A stretch of 54,046 nucleotides of DNA from Oscillospiraceae bacterium (lineage in GTDB: Bacteria; Bacillota; Clostridia; Oscillospirales; Ruminococcaceae), in assembly GCA_900768125.1 (NCBI GenBank), contig CAAGBS010000063.1:1-54046 (forward strand), in the 5' to 3' direction. Shown piece by piece: positions 51,901-54,046 of the stretch (position 1 is its first letter; the number at the start of each line of letters is the position of its first letter). The translations under genes and the position numbers were made by a program. The notes below the pieces were generated by a model. The model was not told the DNA's origin. It saw only the letters and a program-made list of their open reading frames with translations, and did no database searches.

Positions 51901-52415
51901 TGGCGAACGTAGGCTACGATATGTACCTGCAGCTGCTTGACGAAGCAGTCCGCGAGGAGCGCGGAGAAAAGGACGTCCACAAGGAAGAATGCCTTGTGGA
52001 TATCAAGATTGATGCGTATATCCCCGAAAGCTACATCTCGAATCAGGCACAGCGTGTGGACTGCTACCGCAAAATCGCGAGAATACAGACCGACGAGGAC
52101 AGCTCCGACGTGACCGACGAGCTTATCGACCGTTACGGCGACCCGCCAAAATCAGTCATCGGGCTTATTGAGGTCGCGAGACTCAGGAATATGGCGAGCA
52201 GCTGTAATATAGTCGAGATCAGCCAGATGAAGAACGACCTTATTTTCTATCTGTCGAAGTTCGACATGGAAAAAATTGCGGCTCTGTCTGACGTGTATTC
52301 CGACCGGATTCGTCTGGAGCCTAGCGGGCGCGGTCATATTCGGGTAACGCTTGCAAAGGGCGAAAAGCCCCTGGACGTTATGAGAAACGTTATCACGACC
52401 ATGAACAAGGCATAA
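48960..52415 (+). CDS. mfd: Transcription-repair coupling factor
   Basis: A 1151-aa ATP-dependent translocase that removes stalled RNA polymerase and recruits the UvrABC repair machinery. The N-terminal UvrB-homology domain is followed by the RNA-polymerase-interacting domain (LVVHYSYGIGVFEG, about residue 495). The motor has GDVGFGKTEVA (Walker A) and DEEQRFG (DEEQ box), and a C-terminal TRG/regulatory domain ends the protein. Length and motifs are complete. Confidence 0.97.
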   Translation: MDFFVNAARQIPEFKKLSKYLDSHEKLPALVTGVSHIHKAHIIGALLQREDVCPALVVAESEAEAQRLTVDINAMYGSGTAMLYPAKELLLGDFEAASREYEHKRIFALSAMLDNSCKAVLCSPEAAAQLTIPPEELRTRTITLSCDMEISQEDIVKRLIAAGYSRCDLIEGAGQFSVRGGIVDIFPPSSSSPCRIELWGDTIDSISNFDLETQRRTEPLSEVRISPAGEVLFDSAEELSERIESLSKKLRGKNADGVRERLSADIQKLSEGVNLSSVDKYFPLCYSDEATVFDYARAVFVCENVSAKESFRAVALQHTEDLKILTEEKKLCKGLDRFMLTKSELYSLLEARASVYFDTFIRGGGMELGLMLDVQSAVQTSPWSGEHAVLRSELDNYLGMKYACLIFSGTEKGARTLASDLEEDGYKVDYSSSPAEPMPGKIIVTPGTLSAGIEYPVTKLAVFTHTAVHSDRKRPPKKKKGEEIRSLTDISIGDLVVHYSYGIGVFEGVHKIETDGVAKDYIKIRYAGSDVLHIPVTQLDLVSRYIGSADASTIKLNRLNSDQWQKSKAKAKAAAKEMASELIELYSRRMKSKGYEFPQDDSLQEDFEAHFNYIETNSQLRCVDEIKADMMKPVPMERLLCGDVGFGKTEVALRAAFKCAENGKQCAILVPTTVLAWQHFQTCCNRMEGFPINIALLSRHKTPAEQREILRRLKNGSIDILIGTHRIIQNDIKFKDLGLVIIDEEQRFGVAHKEKFKEMFAGVDVLTLSATPIPRTLNMAMSGIRDMSVIDEPPQDRQPITTYVLEHDWGVVEQAIRKELRRSGQVYYIHNRIDSIYGCADKIRSLIPEARVGVAHGKMSEEQMLEIWRQLLDGGLDVLVCTTIIETGVDVPNVNTLIIENADYMGLAQLHQLRGRVGRTNKRAYAYFTFQRGKVLSEISQKRLDAIREFTQFGSGFRIAMRDLEIRGAGSILGASQSGHLANVGYDMYLQLLDEAVREERGEKDVHKEECLVDIKIDAYIPESYISNQAQRVDCYRKIARIQTDEDSSDVTDELIDRYGDPPKSVIGLIEVARLRNMASSCNIVEISQMKNDLIFYLSKFDMEKIAALSDVYSDRIRLEPSGRGHIRVTLAKGEKPLDVMRNVITTMNKA

Positions 52416-52417
52416 AA

Positions 52418-52444
52418 AAATCCCCGGTCATGCATCGGGGATTT
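52418..52444. terminator. Bidirectional terminator between mfd and the TetR gene
   Basis: AAATCCCCG/CGGGGATTT with a nine-base loop and A/T flanks serves both convergent genes. Confidence 0.8.
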
Positions 52445-52454
52445 AGGTTTTGTA

Positions 52455-53084
52455 TCACTTTATTACTGGTTCAGCCATGTTATCAATAGCTTTGTCTATC
52501 TCGGGAACATTTCTTACGCAGAAATCTACCATTGCGCTCGCGACCTTTGCAGCGGTCTCTATTGAAACGTCTTTCCCGGACTTGTTCCACTCTAGGAAAA
52601 TATTCAGGAATCCGCCGTTTATGAACGAAGACATGAGCGTGATGTATTTTTCGTCTGCCGGGATAGAGAATCTGCCGAGTATTTTGTCCGCAGAAGCCTT
52701 GAGCACAGTCTTCATTCTGGAGACGAGCACTCCGCGGAAATCGCTTTTCATCAGATGGAAATAGAAGCCGTATTCCTCGGTTATCAGCGTGTTCAGCTCA
52801 ATGAATATCCGGTAGGTGCTTTCGGCGAGGCTGGTGCTGTCAAACTGAGCGATAAGGCTGCTCAGCGAATCTATTATTTCAGATTCCGTTTCGTCAAGGA
52901 TATCGGTTATATTGCTGTAGTGAGTATAAAATGTGCGCCTGTTGACATTTGCTAGATTTGTAAGTTCGCTTATGGTTATAGAAGCAATATCCTTGCTTTC
53001 CATGATTTTAAATAATGCTGTTCTGATTGCTTTCTTGGTACGAATAACCCGTTTGTCGGAGTTGTTGCGCGTCATCACTGCCAT
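52455..53084 (-). CDS. TetR/AcrR-family transcriptional regulator
   Basis: A 209-aa repressor. The HTH core spans about residues 11-57 (RVIRTKKAIRTALFKIMESK, then ISELTNLANVNRRTFYTHYSN), and a helical ligand domain of about 150 residues follows. The inducer and targets are unknown. It has a strong promoter of its own and converges on mfd. There is no neighbouring efflux gene in the window. Confidence 0.88.
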   Translation of the reverse strand: MAVMTRNNSDKRVIRTKKAIRTALFKIMESKDIASITISELTNLANVNRRTFYTHYSNITDILDETESEIIDSLSSLIAQFDSTSLAESTYRIFIELNTLITEEYGFYFHLMKSDFRGVLVSRMKTVLKASADKILGRFSIPADEKYITLMSSFINGGFLNIFLEWNKSGKDVSIETAAKVASAMVDFCVRNVPEIDKAIDNMAEPVIK

Positions 53085-53131
53085 GTAGGGACCTCTTTCT
53101 TCTCAAAATCCAGAATTATTCACATATGTTT

Positions 53132-53160
53132 ATTATATACCGTTTTGTGAAATTTGTCAA
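53132..53160 (-). promoter_or_regulatory. TetR gene promoter
   Basis: On the minus strand TTGACA (53160-53155), a 17-base spacer and TATAAT (53137-53132) lie about 50 bases before the ATG. Confidence 0.78.
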
Positions 53161-53265
53161 CAAAAAAACTGCTTTTGAGCATTAGTTAAATATGCCTTTA
53201 TTAAATACCCGTAAAGCCTTTTTGATATAAATATATTGAGACAGATACAAATTTTGGAACAAGAA

Positions 53266-53294
53266 TTGACAAGAGAATCAGATTATGATATAAT
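53266..53294 (+). promoter_or_regulatory. Response regulator promoter
   Basis: TTGACA (53266-53271), a 17-base spacer and TATAAT (53289-53294) precede the ATG by about 55 bases. Confidence 0.78.
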
Positions 53295-53348
53295 AACTAA
53301 GAACTGTCCGAGGAAAATGGAAATTAAAAAAATCCGAAAGGAATAGGA

Positions 53349-53729
53349 ATGGCAAAAATAATCATTACTGATGATGAACCGATGAATCTGAAAATGTGCG
53401 ACTTTATTCTCACGAAGAACGGCTATGAGACTGTAACGGTGAGTTCCGGCGAGAAATGCCTAGAGAAACTGAAAAACGGAGCCGACCTTGTGCTTCTTGA
53501 TGTGCTGATGCCTGGAATCAGCGGCTTTGAGACCTACGAGCGGATAAGAAATTCCGGGTATGACGCTCCGGTGGTTTTCCTGACTGCGGCGGAAGATGAC
53601 GAAACGCTCTCAAGTGCCGGAAAATACGGGGTCTGCTGCCTGAGAAAGCCGTTCAAACCAAAGGAACTTATCGAAGCGGTAAATAACGCAATAAACGGGG
53701 TGAAAGGGTCTGAAAAAAGAACTGTGTAA
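53349..53729 (+). CDS. Single-domain (CheY-like) response regulator
   Basis: A 126-aa receiver domain only. TDDEPMN contains the acidic pair, LVLLDVLMPGISGFE contains the phospho-acceptor Asp, and FLTAAED and LRKPFKPKEL hold the Thr and Lys switch residues. No output domain follows. The partner kinase is not in the window. Confidence 0.93.
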   Translation: MAKIIITDDEPMNLKMCDFILTKNGYETVTVSSGEKCLEKLKNGADLVLLDVLMPGISGFETYERIRNSGYDAPVVFLTAAEDDETLSSAGKYGVCCLRKPFKPKELIEAVNNAINGVKGSEKRTV

Positions 53730-53940
53730 ACGCGAATAATCCCGAAAAACGTACCAAAGCAAAAAAAATGCAGCAAAACAGGGCAACGATGTAGAGCGCC
53801 CCGACGCAGCTGCAATATCGGTGAAGAGCAGCGGAGCTAATTCGCTGCTTTTCTGCTTCACCGGTATCTTCCGGCAGATAAACTCCGGGAGTTTGAGGTG
53901 GCGGTAAATTGTCAATTCAAATGCAACATTACACTATAAT
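53730..53940. other. Non-coding gap with a strong hairpin
   Basis: Nothing coding is seen. The hairpin 53819-53863 has two nested stems, CGGTGAAG/CTTCACCG and AGCAGCG/CGCTGCT; the inner stem is followed by TTTT and may end the response-regulator transcript. A weak TTGTCA (53909) and TATAAT (53935) lie before the structured RNA, with a spacer of 20 bases that is longer than usual. Confidence 0.5.
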
Positions 53941-53942
53941 CC

Positions 53943-54046
53943 GTATACCGAAGCGGGTCGAACGTCAAGGGGTGTTATGTAGTGACATGTGATTATTGGG
54001 AATGCCGATACCGGGAAAATTGTCCGGCTGTAAGTCCGGTGTATCC
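53943..54046 (+). ncRNA. Unidentified structured RNA, truncated by the window end
   Basis: GTATACC (53943-53949) can pair with GGTGTAT (54038-54044), and CCGG/CCGG and ATGT/ACAT hairpins lie inside. The order GGTG, then a GATTATTGGGAA segment, then CTGTAAG recalls the 5' half of a cobalamin riboswitch. But the canonical GGTGAAAATCC and B12 box are not in view, so the class is a guess. The gene it would control lies outside the window. Confidence 0.3.

Noticed and set aside
50763..51980. A 405-aa open frame antisense to mfd
   Set aside because: It is the opposite strand of the conserved helicase region of mfd, with no independent evidence.
1..54046. CRISPR arrays
   Set aside because: No regularly spaced repeats of 20-40 bases were seen anywhere in the window.

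Overview
The window looks like chromosomal DNA of a Gram-positive gut Clostridia bacterium, most likely a Ruminococcus-type member of the Oscillospiraceae. The reasons are strong AGGAGG ribosome sites, TTGACA-N17-TATAAT promoters, a GC-biased third codon position in the housekeeping genes, stand-alone AICAR transformylase and archaeal-type IMP cyclohydrolase genes in place of fused purH, and ArgR/AhrC-type operators. The assignment is by gene content only.

Region 1 (289-11197) is a 10.9-kb integrative mobilizable element inserted at the 3' end of guaA. A 15-bp direct repeat of the guaA 3' end (289-303 and 11183-11197) bounds it, and guaA is left intact. The right half carries the mobility module: an XRE regulator divergent from xis, then tyrosine integrase, a RepA-type helicase, a small protein and a MobV relaxase with a hairpin-rich candidate oriT. 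There are no conjugation (T4SS) genes. The left half is AT-rich cargo, all on the minus strand: a DpnII-type GATC restriction-modification set (Dam methylase, 60-aa zinc-ribbon protein, DpnII endonuclease), a DUF3825 protein, a second DNA methylase, a DUF262 (DGQQR) protein and, directly adjacent, a HEPN protein with an RNYIAH motif. I read this as a composite anti-phage island. The methylase/DUF262/HEPN part is the best candidate here for a little-described system.

Region 2 (11183-22680, minus strand) is a purine operon: purE-purC-purF paralog-purF-purM-unknown-purN-unknown-methyltransferase-IMP cyclohydrolase-AICAR transformylase-guaA. Its leader encodes a Cys-containing 28-aa peptide with a strong ribosome site, ending six bases before an intrinsic terminator that can form an alternative pairing with the peptide's own codons. 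This is an apparent attenuator. The second PurF has lost the N-terminal catalytic cysteine but keeps its PRPP and Fe-S cysteine motifs.

Region 3 (22764-25284, minus) is an overlapping HD hydrolase/GtrA/GH27 alpha-galactosidase operon. Region 4 (25422-32739, plus) holds leuC-leuD-GNAT-leuB, then glyA, a divergent PRPP synthetase and rarA, with an S1-domain gene converging on rarA. Region 5 (33804-41778, minus) is a complete arginine cluster argG-H-C-J-B-D-F with ARG-box palindromes. Region 6 (41959-45708, plus) is an XRE/ImmA pair with a palindromic operator, two M42 peptidases and a GNAT-like gene. Region 7 (45714 to the end) has a SHOCT protein, tRNA-Pro(TGG), an SPFH/zinc-ribbon protein, pth, mfd, a TetR regulator, a single-domain response regulator and, at the right edge, an unidentified structured RNA that somewhat resembles the 5' half of a cobalamin riboswitch. 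PRPP links several neighbours: the PRPP synthetase makes it, PurF uses it, and glyA supplies one-carbon units for purN and AICAR transformylase.
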